Source of the DNA: Vagococcus jeotgali
GTDB taxonomy: Bacteria; Bacillota; Bacilli; Lactobacillales; Vagococcaceae
Assembly: GCF_035918315.1 (NCBI RefSeq)
Contig: NZ_CP142146.1
Location: 1,674,001 to 1,738,000 of the forward strand
Direction: 5' to 3'
Length of the DNA stretch: 64,000 bases
Made by a program: the position numbers and the translations under genes. The notes beneath the pieces were generated by a model, which worked only from the letters and a program-made list of their open reading frames with translations, was not told the DNA's origin and did not search any database. Positions 29,115 through 37,545 of this stretch are shown in pieces. How positions within the stretch are numbered: the first letter of the stretch is position 1; each line of letters starts with the position of its first letter.

Positions 29115-29139
29115 TACCACATTCCCCCACATTCTACCA
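29115..29139 (-). promoter_or_regulatory. MraZ operator (three direct repeats)
   Basis: On the minus strand three pentamers TGGTA, TGGGG and TGGTA are each separated by exactly five bases (GAATG twice), 38-62 bp before the mraZ start. Direct repeats of TGGGN-type pentamers with 5-bp gaps upstream of mraZ are the known binding pattern of MraZ. No convincing -35/-10 pair was identified around it. Confidence 0.8.
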
Positions 29140-29187
29140 CCGTCTTAAGAAAAAAATAGGAATTCACAGAAGCTTTCCTAGCCAAAT

Positions 29188-29224
29188 AAAAAAAAACCGA
29201 CTTCTAAATATCTAGAGTGTCGAT
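29188..29224 (-). terminator. Terminator after the DUF3397 gene
   Basis: Minus strand: CGACACTCTAGA, loop, TTTAGAAGTCG with a small bulge, followed directly by eight or nine T. It separates the DUF3397 gene from mraZ, implying that mraZ has its own promoter. Confidence 0.7.
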
Positions 29225-29274
29225 TTGTTCATTCAAAGTTGTCCTTTTAGTCCCATAGCCCTCATTTTTCTAAA

Positions 29275-29646
29275 TTATCGTAAAAACATAATGATGCTCA
29301 CAATAATTAACAAAATATAAACTAATAACGTAACAAGAAAGATAATACGCCAAAACATTTTAAAGTAGCGCCTGTAATTGATCTCTTTAAAATGATATGT
29401 TTGAAACACTGCAACAATCATTCCTACTAAGAAGATCATCAAAAAAACATAGGGTAAAAAACTTTCATCAAAGGTACCCACAGATACGTAATGAATTCCT
29501 ATTAAGAAAAAGGGAATTGATATATCTGGTGCTTTGATACCGTAGCGTGTATATAGACCCATTTTTTTCGTTATAATACTACTTAATAAATAGATAACAA
29601 ATGGAAACATGTACCAAAATAACATCATTGCATTAAAGGTTGGCAT
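29275..29646 (-). CDS. DUF3397 family membrane protein
   Basis: 123 residues with four hydrophobic helices (about 8-24, 45-60, 65-85 and 98-122) and a short basic loop (YHFKEINYRRYFK). I recognise it as the DUF3397 family, which sits just upstream of mraZ in many Lactobacillales. Function unknown; the conserved place next to the division cluster is the only hint. GAGGAG lies eleven bases before the ATG. It is closed off by the terminator at 29188. Confidence 0.82.
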   Translation of the reverse strand: MPTFNAMMLFWYMFPFVIYLLSSIITKKMGLYTRYGIKAPDISIPFFLIGIHYVSVGTFDESFLPYVFLMIFLVGMIVAVFQTYHFKEINYRRYFKMFWRIIFLVTLLVYILLIIVSIIMFLR

Positions 29647-29844
29647 TATTTATTTAACTCCTCTTTTCACACTCACACATGAAGTATAGGTAATATCTTA
29701 ATAAAGTAGGTCACAAGACCTTAACAAATCAAAACATCTTTGTAACAAGTATGACACTCCTGTGTTTTTCTCTCTTTTCATTATAAGCAATATTATTTCC
29801 TCTTTCAATTTTTTTTAGATAGTTTTTAAAAATTAAGGATTTAC

Positions 29845-29874
29845 TTGCTATTTTTGCTTAGAACAGTGTAGAAT
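29845..29874 (+). promoter_or_regulatory. Promoter of the DUF4044 small-protein gene
   Basis: TTGCTA at 29845-29850 and TAGAAT at 29869-29874 with an 18-bp spacer lie 38 bp before the GTG start of the small ORF. The remainder of the gap 29647-29844 is AT-rich and shows nothing else recognisable. Confidence 0.6.
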
Positions 29875-29912
29875 ACTAACAGACATATTGTTAAAATAAA
29901 GGTGGGAACACA

Positions 29913-30032
29913 GTGGATAAAAAACCAAAATCAACATTTGAAAAAATTACAACAGTCGTTATTTGGGTGATGTTGTTTGCTATTATCGGTGGTGCTGTCC
30001 TAACAGCCCTTGCTGCTTTAGGAATCATTTAA
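29913..30032 (+). CDS. DUF4044 family small membrane protein (39 aa)
   Basis: A short frame read directly from the sequence: GTG start, VDKKPKSTFEKITTVVIW then a single membrane helix ending LAALGII. The KSTFEKIT opening followed by one helix matches the DUF4044 family of small proteins known in Enterococcus, Lactobacillus and Streptococcus. AAGGTGG lies about eight bases before the GTG. It is encoded opposite to its neighbours, between the DUF3397 gene and recN, with its own promoter. Function unknown. Confidence 0.8.
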   Translation: MDKKPKSTFEKITTVVIWVMLFAIIGGAVLTALAALGII

Positions 30033-30143
30033 AACATAGTAACTCAAAAGTCGTTAGAATTCAACGGACTTATAGATTAGTTAACTCATAACAGGGACAG
30101 GATTTTCCTCCTTACTATGACGAATCATTCAAAACAGACAAAG

Positions 30144-30230
30144 AAGAGGTTGACTTTTAGAGCTCACCTTGAAAATTAGATGAAAAATCTAATTTCCAAG
30201 GCGAACTTTATATTAAGTCAGCCTCTTTTT
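30144..30230. terminator. Nested double hairpin between the DUF4044 gene and recN
   Basis: An outer 13-bp stem (AAGAGGTTGACTT at 30144-30156, AAGTCAGCCTCTT at 30215-30227) encloses an inner stem (CCTTGAAAATTAGAT with ATCTAATTTCCAAGG). On the plus strand it ends in TTTTTT, so it can terminate the DUF4044 transcript. Its right arm overlaps the last codons of recN, so on the minus strand the structure begins inside that gene. Confidence 0.65.
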
Positions 30231-31916
30231 TGACTCCCTTTTAGCCAATGCAAGCAACTCTTTTGCATGTTCTTTTGTAAGTTCCGTCACTTCACTACCT
30301 GATAGCATTCTAGCAATCTCATTCACTCTTTGCTCTTTTGTTAGATCTTGCACGATTGTCTCTGTTCGATTTGTTTTCACTTCTTTTTTAATAAAATACT
30401 GAGTATCCGCAACGGCTGCTACTTGTGGTAAGTGAGTGATACATAGCACTTGAGAATTCAAACCGATCTGGTGAATTTTTTCAGCAATCGCTTGAGCAAC
30501 ACGTCCGCTTACTCCTGTATCAACCTCATCAAACACAATGCTTGTAATTGATTGAGTTTTAGAAAAAATAGTTTTCAAAGCTAACATCATCCTAGACAAC
30601 TCACCACCAGAAGCAACTTTAGCTAATGGTTTTAAAGATTCACCCACATTAGTTGAAATATAAAATTCCACTTTGTCTTGCCCTGTTTCTAGAAAGTCAG
30701 CAGCTTTAGTAAACTTAACTGAGAAGACAGTTTGAGCCATGTAGAGTTCTGATAACTGCTTCATTATGGCCTCTTCCAAACTTTTAGCCGTTACTTCTCT
30801 CATCTGGGTCAGCTCATTTGCTAATACTTGTAATTCTTTTTTTAATTTGTTCAACTTTTGCTCTAAGTCGTCTACACTTAAATTATCAACTGATGTTAAC
30901 GATAACTCCTTGTTAATATCCTCAAAATAATTCAGAATATCTATGACACTCTCACCATACTTACGTTTTAGTTGACGGATGAGATCTAGACGATTATCTA
31001 CTTCAAGTAGTCTCGACTCATCCATTTCTAAACTCTCTAGAGAGTCAGCTATATTGCCTGATGCTTCTTGCAAAGAATAGTAGGCTGTTCGCAACAAGTC
31101 AGCTGTATCTTGGTATACAGTGTCTATCTCCTCGATTTGTTCCATATCGCTCATAGCACTACCTACTAAAGACACAGCACTTATCTCCTCAGACTCTAAA
31201 TAACGTCCGGCTTTAGACAAGGATTCTGAAATTTTTTGGAAATTCATCAGTTTGCGCCGCTCTTCAATTAACTGCTCTTCTTCACCCTCAATTAATTGAG
31301 CAGCCTCTATTTCATTATGTTGAAACATCAACATATCAATCCTTTGGGCTTGTTCTTTTTCATTTTGAGCTAAATTAATGAGTTGATCATTTAATGATTT
31401 ATAGATATGAAACTTTTCACGATAATCCTTTAGTTTTTTATGCAGACCAGATGTTGCATACTGATCTAACAATTTCAAATGATTATGTGGTTGCATCAAT
31501 TCTTGATGTTCATTTTGACCATGAATATCCACTAAAAAACGACCTAATTCTCTCAAAAATTTCGTTGTAACAAGTTGACCATTAACCCGGCAGTTATTAC
31601 GACCAGATCGATAAATCTCTCTTTGGATAACAACCATATCATCTGTTATATCAATACCTCGCTCTTTTAAAAATTGCAAAGCATGAAGGGTATCCTTTAT
31701 ATAAAAGGACCCTTCAATCCGGCACCTTTCTTTCCCGTCTCTAATATAATCAGAAGAGCCTCTACCACCAACAAGTAATCCCATAGCATCAATAATAATT
31801 GATTTCCCTGCTCCTGTTTCACCAGTCAACACTGTCATTCCGTCTTTAAAAGGAATATTCAAATTAGAAATAATCGCAAAATCTTGTACAGTTAACTCTT
31901 GAATCATTTTATTCAC
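30213..31916 (-). CDS. recN: DNA repair protein RecN
   Basis: 567 residues of the SMC-like ABC family: Walker A GETGAGKSI near residue 34, a long central coiled coil, the ABC signature VASGGELSRMMLALK near 437 and Walker B SIVFDEVDTGVSG near 470. RecN acts early at double-strand breaks. It starts 4 bp after the argR stop, the classic argR-recN pairing. The last residues (KRESKKRLT) are encoded within the right arm of the nested hairpin at 30144. Confidence 0.97.
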   Translation of the reverse strand: MNKMIQELTVQDFAIISNLNIPFKDGMTVLTGETGAGKSIIIDAMGLLVGGRGSSDYIRDGKERCRIEGSFYIKDTLHALQFLKERGIDITDDMVVIQREIYRSGRNNCRVNGQLVTTKFLRELGRFLVDIHGQNEHQELMQPHNHLKLLDQYATSGLHKKLKDYREKFHIYKSLNDQLINLAQNEKEQAQRIDMLMFQHNEIEAAQLIEGEEEQLIEERRKLMNFQKISESLSKAGRYLESEEISAVSLVGSAMSDMEQIEEIDTVYQDTADLLRTAYYSLQEASGNIADSLESLEMDESRLLEVDNRLDLIRQLKRKYGESVIDILNYFEDINKELSLTSVDNLSVDDLEQKLNKLKKELQVLANELTQMREVTAKSLEEAIMKQLSELYMAQTVFSVKFTKAADFLETGQDKVEFYISTNVGESLKPLAKVASGGELSRMMLALKTIFSKTQSITSIVFDEVDTGVSGRVAQAIAEKIHQIGLNSQVLCITHLPQVAAVADTQYFIKKEVKTNRTETIVQDLTKEQRVNEIARMLSGSEVTELTKEHAKELLALAKRESKKRLT

Positions 31917-31920
31917 CTTC

Positions 31921-32367
31921 TCATCTCATTGCTACTAACTCTTTTTCAATCATTTTTACTTGGTCATTGTTTCTAGTAATGACTAATATTTTATCGTCAT
32001 TCGTCATAATACTAAACAACTCCTCATGATAAACATGTTCAATCAGTTTGCCAATAGCAACCCCACTACCTGGTGTAGTTACTAAAGAGAGCATATTATT
32101 CATCACTTCTACTTTAACAAAAGACGTTTTAATCATTTTTTCTAAACGACGTTTTTCTATTGTATCTGTTTTAGGTAACCCGTAGCGATAACTTCCATCA
32201 TCATCTACATGCTTAACTAAATTCAAATCCTTAATATCTCTGGAAACGGTAGCTTGGGTTACTGGCACCCCGTGTCTTTGAAGCAAACAAACTAACTCTT
32301 CTTGCTTACTAACACTCTCTTGCCCAATCATTTGTTTTATCCATTTTTGGCGTTCCTTTTTTCTCAA
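31921..32367 (-). CDS. argR: Arginine repressor ArgR/AhrC family
   Basis: 148 residues: N-terminal winged helix (KQEELVCLLQRHGVPVTQATVSRDIKDLNL, Ser-Arg of the recognition helix) and C-terminal arginine-binding oligomerisation domain (SLVTTPGSGVAIGKLIEH). In this synteny (tlyA-argR-recN) it is normally the housekeeping AhrC-like regulator of arginine metabolism. The second half lacks nothing obvious. Four bases separate it from recN. Confidence 0.94.
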   Translation of the reverse strand: MRKKERQKWIKQMIGQESVSKQEELVCLLQRHGVPVTQATVSRDIKDLNLVKHVDDDGSYRYGLPKTDTIEKRRLEKMIKTSFVKVEVMNNMLSLVTTPGSGVAIGKLIEHVYHEELFSIMTNDDKILVITRNNDQVKMIEKELVAMR

Positions 32368-32379
32368 TTCCCCCGCCTC

Positions 32380-33207
32380 TTATCCTTTTAATTGACTATG
32401 AGCTCGTGCTACTAAATCAGGAATAGACTCTTCTCCAAGATAACTACCCATATCAGTTGCTGGTTTTAAGTAAGCTAAAAATTCAATATTTCCATCGCCA
32501 CCAGTAATCGGAGAAAAGTCTAGCTGATAAATATCAAATCCTGACTCCGACATAGTTGTTAGCATCGTCTCTAATACCATTTCATGTACTTTAGAGTCTC
32601 TTACAATCCCTTTTTTACCTACTTGTTCTTTTCCTGCTTCAAATTGAGGTTTAATTAAAGCAACTACTTCACCATCTTCTGCTAAAATTTTTCTTAAAAC
32701 AGGTAAAATTAATCTTAAAGAGATAAAAGATACATCAATAGTAGAGATAGTGGGTTGTCCCATTTTAAAATCTTCAGGCAAAGCATATCTAAAATTTGTT
32801 TTCTCCATTACGATAACTCGCTCATCTTGTCTTAATTTCCAAGCCAATTGATTAGATCCCACATCAAGTGCATAACTCTTTACAGCACCATTTTGTAGAG
32901 CAACGTCTGTAAACCCACCTGTTGATGACCCTATATCTAACAAAATTTTATCAGAAAAATCAATTCCAAAAACATCTTTAGCTTTTTCTAACTTCAACCC
33001 ACCACGAGATACATATTTTAAAACTTGACCTTTCAACCTCAACACAGTATCTACTGGTATCTTCTCACCTGGCTTATCATATCTAATGTTTTTTTCATCA
33101 CACACTAGTCCTGCCATCACTGTTCTTTTTGCTTTTTCTCTAGTGTCACACAAGCCTTGTTGTACTAACAAAACGTCAACACGCTCTTTTCCTACTTTAC
33201 TACTCAT
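32380..33207 (-). CDS. tlyA: TlyA family rRNA 2'-O-methyltransferase (YqxC)
   Basis: 275 residues: N-terminal S4 domain (ERVDVLLVQQGLCDTREKAKRTVMAGLV) and an FtsJ-like SAM domain (ILLDIGSSTGGFTDVALQNGA). Family members methylate ribose in 16S and 23S rRNA, although 'hemolysin' labels are common. Its start overlaps the ispA stop by four bases. In Bacillus dxs lies between ispA and this gene; dxs is absent here, in keeping with the mevalonate route of most lactic acid bacteria. Confidence 0.93.
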   Translation of the reverse strand: MSSKVGKERVDVLLVQQGLCDTREKAKRTVMAGLVCDEKNIRYDKPGEKIPVDTVLRLKGQVLKYVSRGGLKLEKAKDVFGIDFSDKILLDIGSSTGGFTDVALQNGAVKSYALDVGSNQLAWKLRQDERVIVMEKTNFRYALPEDFKMGQPTISTIDVSFISLRLILPVLRKILAEDGEVVALIKPQFEAGKEQVGKKGIVRDSKVHEMVLETMLTTMSESGFDIYQLDFSPITGGDGNIEFLAYLKPATDMGSYLGEESIPDLVARAHSQLKG

Positions 33208-34106
33208 ATTTTCTCCTTTAACTGTTGTAACATGTCATCTAAATACGTTACCTCTTCTGCGTTATATCCTATATGCAACTTAGCTTTTTCTAGCATCTCA
33301 CTTGACTTATGACACTCTTTCTCAAAGGCTATTTTAGCTCCATGAATACCCAGTAATGAAACATAAGTTGATTTACCAAGGCCAACGTCTGAGCCGATTG
33401 GTTTTCCAATATCAGCTTCACTACCCAAAACATCTAATAAATCATCTCTAATTTGAAAAGCAAGACCAATATGCTCTGCATACCCAATTAAAAAGTCTGT
33501 CAGCTCTTTTGGTGTATCACACATTAAACAAGCCATTTTTACTGCTGCTACAATTAAAGCACCTGTTTTTTCACTATGGATTTTTTGTAAAGTACTTAAA
33601 GAAACTTGCTGCTTTTCAGCAGCAATATCAGCCATCTGCCCCGAAATCATACCACTACCTCCTGATGCTTGCGCTAACTCTTTCACTAAAAGGATAGCAT
33701 AATTAGGTTTGATATGAGACGAGCTAATCAAATGAAAGCTCTCCGTTAACAAGCCATCTCCTGCTAAAATAGCTGTACTCTCTCCATAAACAACATGGTT
33801 TGTAGCCTTACCTCGCCTTAAATCATCATTATCCATAGCAGGTAAATCATCATGAATCAATGAATAAGTGTGTACCATTTCAATTGCACCAGCAATATCA
33901 TAGTCTACCAACTCAATGTCTTTTTTTAAAAATAATAAAGTTGATAAGAACAACATCGGCCTAAATCGTTTCCCTCCAGCTTCAATAGAGTAAATCATAG
34001 AAGATGTCAGCTCGTCGTTTATTGTATTCTCTTTTAAAAAGTCAACTATCGTTTGTTGAACTTGTTGACTTTGCTCTACTTGAAATCGAAGATAAGTTTG
34101 TTTCAT
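33204..34106 (-). CDS. ispA: Farnesyl diphosphate synthase IspA
   Basis: 300 residues of the all-helical prenyl synthase fold. First Asp-rich motif LIHDDLPAMD (Asp86-Asp87) followed by DDLRRGKATNH, second motif FQIRDDLLDVLG, and the GGKRFRP diphosphate-binding segment. It condenses IPP with DMAPP/GPP to farnesyl diphosphate for undecaprenyl phosphate and quinones. It follows xseB after 2 bp and overlaps tlyA. Confidence 0.96.
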   Translation of the reverse strand: MKQTYLRFQVEQSQQVQQTIVDFLKENTINDELTSSMIYSIEAGGKRFRPMLFLSTLLFLKKDIELVDYDIAGAIEMVHTYSLIHDDLPAMDNDDLRRGKATNHVVYGESTAILAGDGLLTESFHLISSSHIKPNYAILLVKELAQASGGSGMISGQMADIAAEKQQVSLSTLQKIHSEKTGALIVAAVKMACLMCDTPKELTDFLIGYAEHIGLAFQIRDDLLDVLGSEADIGKPIGSDVGLGKSTYVSLLGIHGAKIAFEKECHKSSEMLEKAKLHIGYNAEEVTYLDDMLQQLKEKI

Positions 34107-34108
34107 AG

Positions 34109-34345
34109 TTAATCTCCTTTAACAGAAAAATCAACTTCTTGCCCATCATCTGTCATCATTTTAGTCAGCGTCACCTCTGCATCAGCTAGAGTATCTTGAC
34201 ACTCTTTACTTAATTCCATTCCTCTTTTAAATTGCTCTAAGGCTTTTTCTAAAGGGACATCTCCGACTTCCAAACTCTTAATGATACTCTCAAGTTCTAC
34301 CATTGATGCCTCAAATGTTTGTTTTTCTTTTTCCACTATATCCAC
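34109..34345 (-). CDS. xseB: Exodeoxyribonuclease VII small subunit
   Basis: 78 residues, with the family signature FEASMVELESIIKSLEVGDVPLEKALEQFKRGMELSK in pieces across 8-48 and an Asp-rich C-terminal tail. It binds the XseA C-terminal region to form the nuclease. It lies 8 bp after xseA and 2 bp before ispA. Confidence 0.97.
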   Translation of the reverse strand: MDIVEKEKQTFEASMVELESIIKSLEVGDVPLEKALEQFKRGMELSKECQDTLADAEVTLTKMMTDDGQEVDFSVKGD

Positions 34346-34353
34346 ACGCCTCT

Positions 34354-35676
34354 CTATTCTACTTTTGCTCTAACTTCTCCATCACTTAAATGAATTATCA
34401 CGTCATCACCCTTATTGACATCGGCCACACTTTTTATGATTGCATCTTCTTTTGTCACATAACTATACCCACGACTCATAGTTTTTAGAGGACTAAGTAA
34501 ATCCAGAGCTTCTATTAAATTATGTAATCGTACTTTTTCATTTTTAATAAAGTGCTCACTTAAAAAATGTAACTGTCTAGTCTGATAAGCGACATCCTTC
34601 TTTAGATGAACCACTTTATCAATCGGATTTTGCCGATCAAGTTTTTTACTCAAATAATCAAACTTTCGCTGATTAAGCATCATGGTTGATTCCATAATTT
34701 GCTTCAATCGTCTATCCAATCCATCTAATTGTAAATAAAAGGATTCATATAATCTTCTTGGTTGTTTGAATATCACTGAAGCTGTTAAATGATTTAATTT
34801 GTCTTGCTTGCGTTTTAACTGCTGGTTAAAACTATTAAACAATCTTGCTTTCTTTTCTGATATTTTTAGTAGTTCATCTTGTAAAACTAGTACAGCTAAT
34901 TCAGCTGCAGCTGTTGGTGTCGCTGCTCTAACGTCTGCTACTAAGTCTGTTAATGTCGTATCTGTCTCATGCCCTACTGATGAAATCACAGGAATTCTTG
35001 ATTCAAAAACTGCTCTCACTACAGCTTCAGTATTAAAGGGCCACAGATCTTCAATTGATCCACCACCACGAGCCACAATAATCGTATCAAAGTCACCTAA
35101 TTCATTAACTTCCTCAATTCGCCTAACCACATCTCCACTAGCTTTGTCCCCTTGAACTAAAGTTGGGAAAACAACAAGTTGAACAATGGGATAACGCCTT
35201 TCAACCGTTGTCATAATATCTCTAACCACCGCTCCACTAGGACTGGTGATGACTGCTATTCGTTTAGGAAATCTTACTAGAGGTTGTTTAAACGACTCTC
35301 TAAACACTCCCTCTTTTTCTAAATCTGATTTTAATTTCTCATAAGCTTGGTACAAGGCGCCAATACCATCAGGCTCCATATGTTCAATATAGATTTGGTA
35401 TTGTCCAGTCGCCTCATAAAGAGAGATTCGACCAATAACCAGAACTTTCATTCCCTCTTCCGGTTGAAACTTCAACTTTTGAAAAGCTGATTTGAACATA
35501 ACAGCTGAAATTTTAGCTTTTTCATCTTTCAAACTAAAATATTGATGACTATTAGCTCTTGGTCTAAAATTGGATATTTCTCCAGTTAAATAAACCGTTC
35601 CTAAATAAGGATCTGCTTCAAATTTACGCTTTAAGTAGGCACTTAAGGCACTTACTGATAAATAATCCACACTCAT
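34354..35676 (-). CDS. xseA: Exodeoxyribonuclease VII large subunit
   Basis: 440 residues: N-terminal OB fold (VYLTGEISNFRPRANSHQYF), catalytic core with IAVITSPSGAVVRDIM, ARGGGSIEDLWPFN and SSVGHETDTTLTDLVADVRA, and a long C-terminal coiled coil for XseB binding. It degrades single-stranded DNA from both ends. It shares one base with folD upstream and is followed by xseB after 8 bp. Confidence 0.97.
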   Translation of the reverse strand: MSVDYLSVSALSAYLKRKFEADPYLGTVYLTGEISNFRPRANSHQYFSLKDEKAKISAVMFKSAFQKLKFQPEEGMKVLVIGRISLYEATGQYQIYIEHMEPDGIGALYQAYEKLKSDLEKEGVFRESFKQPLVRFPKRIAVITSPSGAVVRDIMTTVERRYPIVQLVVFPTLVQGDKASGDVVRRIEEVNELGDFDTIIVARGGGSIEDLWPFNTEAVVRAVFESRIPVISSVGHETDTTLTDLVADVRAATPTAAAELAVLVLQDELLKISEKKARLFNSFNQQLKRKQDKLNHLTASVIFKQPRRLYESFYLQLDGLDRRLKQIMESTMMLNQRKFDYLSKKLDRQNPIDKVVHLKKDVAYQTRQLHFLSEHFIKNEKVRLHNLIEALDLLSPLKTMSRGYSYVTKEDAIIKSVADVNKGDDVIIHLSDGEVRAKVE

Positions 35677-36539
35677 TATAAAGACCTCTTTTGATTCTCT
35701 TCTCTTACTTGTCTAACTGTTTGCTCCATTAACATAGTAATCGTCATGGGACCAACGCCACCTGGTACTGGGGTGATGAAACTAGCAATAGGCTCTACCT
35801 CACTAAAATTAACATCCCCAACTAACTTACCTTCATGATTTCGATTCATCCCTACATCTACTACAACTGCACCTGGCTTGATATAATCTGCTGTGATCAT
35901 TTCAGCTTGTCCTATGGCAACAACTAAAATATCTGCTGTTAATGTTTCAGCTTTTAAATCTTTCGTTTTTGAGTGAGCAATAGTTACCGTAGCATCTTCT
36001 TGTAGCAACAAGTGCATTAAAGGTTTTCCTACAATATTACTACGACCAATAATCACCACTTTTTTACCTGCTAATACTACACCATTTTCCTTTAGTAACG
36101 TTACAATCCCAAACGGTGTACAAGGCACCATGTTAGGACTACCAACAAATAATTTACCTACATTCATCGGGTGGAATCCATCCACATCTTTTTTAGGATC
36201 TATCGCTAGCAAAACATGTTCCTCATTAATTTGCTTTGGTAAAGGAAGCTGAACTAGTAAGCCATCAACTGTATCATCTGCATTATAGGTTGCAATCAAA
36301 CTTAATAATTCTTTTTCTGAAATAGTATCATTTAATTTAACAACTTCAGAGAGTATCCCTATTTTTTTAGCTGCTTTTTCTTTATTTCTAACATAAACTT
36401 GACTAGCTGTATCTTCACCTACTAATATCACAACAAGTTTTGGCAGCCGCTGATTGTTCTCTGACCAACGTGACACTTCTTCTTGTAACTCTAATTGCAT
36501 CTTATTTGCTAGTTGACGTCCATCTAATTTTTTAGCCAT
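35676..36539 (-). CDS. folD: Methylenetetrahydrofolate dehydrogenase/cyclohydrolase FolD
   Basis: 287 residues. VYVRNKEKAAKKIGI contains the catalytic Lys, DGLLVQLPLPKQI and KDVDGFHPMNVGKL line the folate site, and VVIIGRSNIVGKPLMHLL is the NADP-binding turn; PVPGGVGPMTITML closes the family signature. It interconverts one-carbon tetrahydrofolates. The nusB terminator upstream suggests that a new transcript begins in the 48-bp gap before folD, or that some readthrough occurs. Confidence 0.97.
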   Translation of the reverse strand: MAKKLDGRQLANKMQLELQEEVSRWSENNQRLPKLVVILVGEDTASQVYVRNKEKAAKKIGILSEVVKLNDTISEKELLSLIATYNADDTVDGLLVQLPLPKQINEEHVLLAIDPKKDVDGFHPMNVGKLFVGSPNMVPCTPFGIVTLLKENGVVLAGKKVVIIGRSNIVGKPLMHLLLQEDATVTIAHSKTKDLKAETLTADILVVAIGQAEMITADYIKPGAVVVDVGMNRNHEGKLVGDVNFSEVEPIASFITPVPGGVGPMTITMLMEQTVRQVREENQKRSL

Positions 36540-36587
36540 GTCTACTCCCCCTCATTTCTTCTTATTCATTTTATCATAAAATAGTAT

Positions 36588-36625
36588 AAAAAAAAGACTC
36601 TTACAAGTTTCTACTTGTTAGAGTC
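36588..36625 (-). terminator. nusB terminator overlapping its 3' end
   Basis: Minus strand: GACTCTAACAAGT, loop AGAA, ACTTGTAAGAGTC, then eight T. The 13-bp stem includes the nusB stop codon at 36611. It separates asp23-nusB from folD. Confidence 0.8.
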
Positions 36626-37048
36626 GATTTCTGCCATAACAGATGATAACACTCCGTTAATGAAACGTTTTGATTCTTCATCTGTGTATGTTTTTGCTAA
36701 TTCTAAAGCTTCATTTAAGGATACTTTATTTGGCACATCTTGTAGATATAACATCTCAAAAATAGCTAATCTTAAAATAATTAAATCTGCTTTTGCAATT
36801 CGGTTGATTTTCCAACCACGTAAATGCTTTTCAATCACACCATCTAATTCTTCCTGCTTTTCGCTCACCCCTGCTACAACAGCATCAACATATAAAGGAA
36901 TAACAATCTCTTCCTCCTCAGTCAATGAGTTGTCTGCAAGTAGTAATGTATAACGCATAGCATCAGTCATTGATACATCATCTTGGTACATCATTGAAAA
37001 CATCGCTTGAAATGCTACTTCTCTTAATTGGTGTCTAGTTAACTCCAC
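36611..37048 (-). CDS. nusB: Transcription antitermination factor NusB
   Basis: 145 residues if begun at GTG 37048, eight bases after AGGA and directly after the asp23 stop; the longer frame lacks support. The helical NusB fold is recognisable from LTRHQLREVAFQAMFSMMYQD and the C-terminal VPNKVSLNEALELAKTYTDEESKRFINGVL. With NusE it loads on boxA in rRNA leaders for antitermination. The gene is coupled to the asp23 family gene, as in many Firmicutes. Confidence 0.95.
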   Translation of the reverse strand: MELTRHQLREVAFQAMFSMMYQDDVSMTDAMRYTLLLADNSLTEEEEIVIPLYVDAVVAGVSEKQEELDGVIEKHLRGWKINRIAKADLIILRLAIFEMLYLQDVPNKVSLNEALELAKTYTDEESKRFINGVLSSVMAEIDSNK

Positions 37049-37049
37049 T

Positions 37050-37478
37050 TTACTTTTCCTCGTCTTCTGTATCAAATAATTCATCTAAATCTGGCAATGT
37101 GATTTTTTCTGGTACAACACCGACAACATGCACATTAACCTCTGATACTTCTAAATCTGTCATATATAAAACTTGTTGTTTCACTTTTTCTTGCATATCA
37201 ATCGCTACTTTAGGTACAGATACACCATAATCTAAGTAACAATATAAATCAATCTTGATAGCACCTTCATCATTTTTTAAAGAAACACCTTTATCATGAA
37301 CAGAAATACCAAATAATTCTGTTACATTTGAAGCTAAGGTACCACGCATAGCATAAACACCATCAACTTTTGATGCTGCAATACCAACAATTACTTCTAA
37401 CACTTCAGGAGCTACGACAATTTCTCCACCAACTGCTTGATTTTGACTATCTAATACTAAATTTTTATTTTCTGTCAT
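37050..37478 (-). CDS. Asp23/Gls24 family envelope stress protein (YqhY-like)
   Basis: 142 residues with the Asp23 domain: GEIVVAPEVLEVIVGIAASKVDGVYAMRG at 18-46, then DLYCYLDYGVSVPKVAIDMQEKVKQQV. This copy, beside nusB, matches Bacillus YqhY, implicated in lipid metabolism through acetyl-CoA carboxylase, instead of the stress-induced Gls24. The acidic tail (FDTEDEEK) is typical. In Bacillus accBC lies upstream; here pepP does, and efp, often found next to pepP, is not present. Confidence 0.9.
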   Translation of the reverse strand: MTENKNLVLDSQNQAVGGEIVVAPEVLEVIVGIAASKVDGVYAMRGTLASNVTELFGISVHDKGVSLKNDEGAIKIDLYCYLDYGVSVPKVAIDMQEKVKQQVLYMTDLEVSEVNVHVVGVVPEKITLPDLDELFDTEDEEK

Positions 37479-37545
37479 CAGAATTCCTCCTTTAAGTTAC
37501 GCTTAGTCCAACTGATTTATTTATCACTTAGTTGATTCTTATATT

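Noticed and set aside
30037-30075. Weak hairpin AAGTCGTT/AACGGACTT after the DUF4044 gene
   Set aside because: Short, bulged and without a T-run; the nested hairpin at 30144 is the more convincing terminator.
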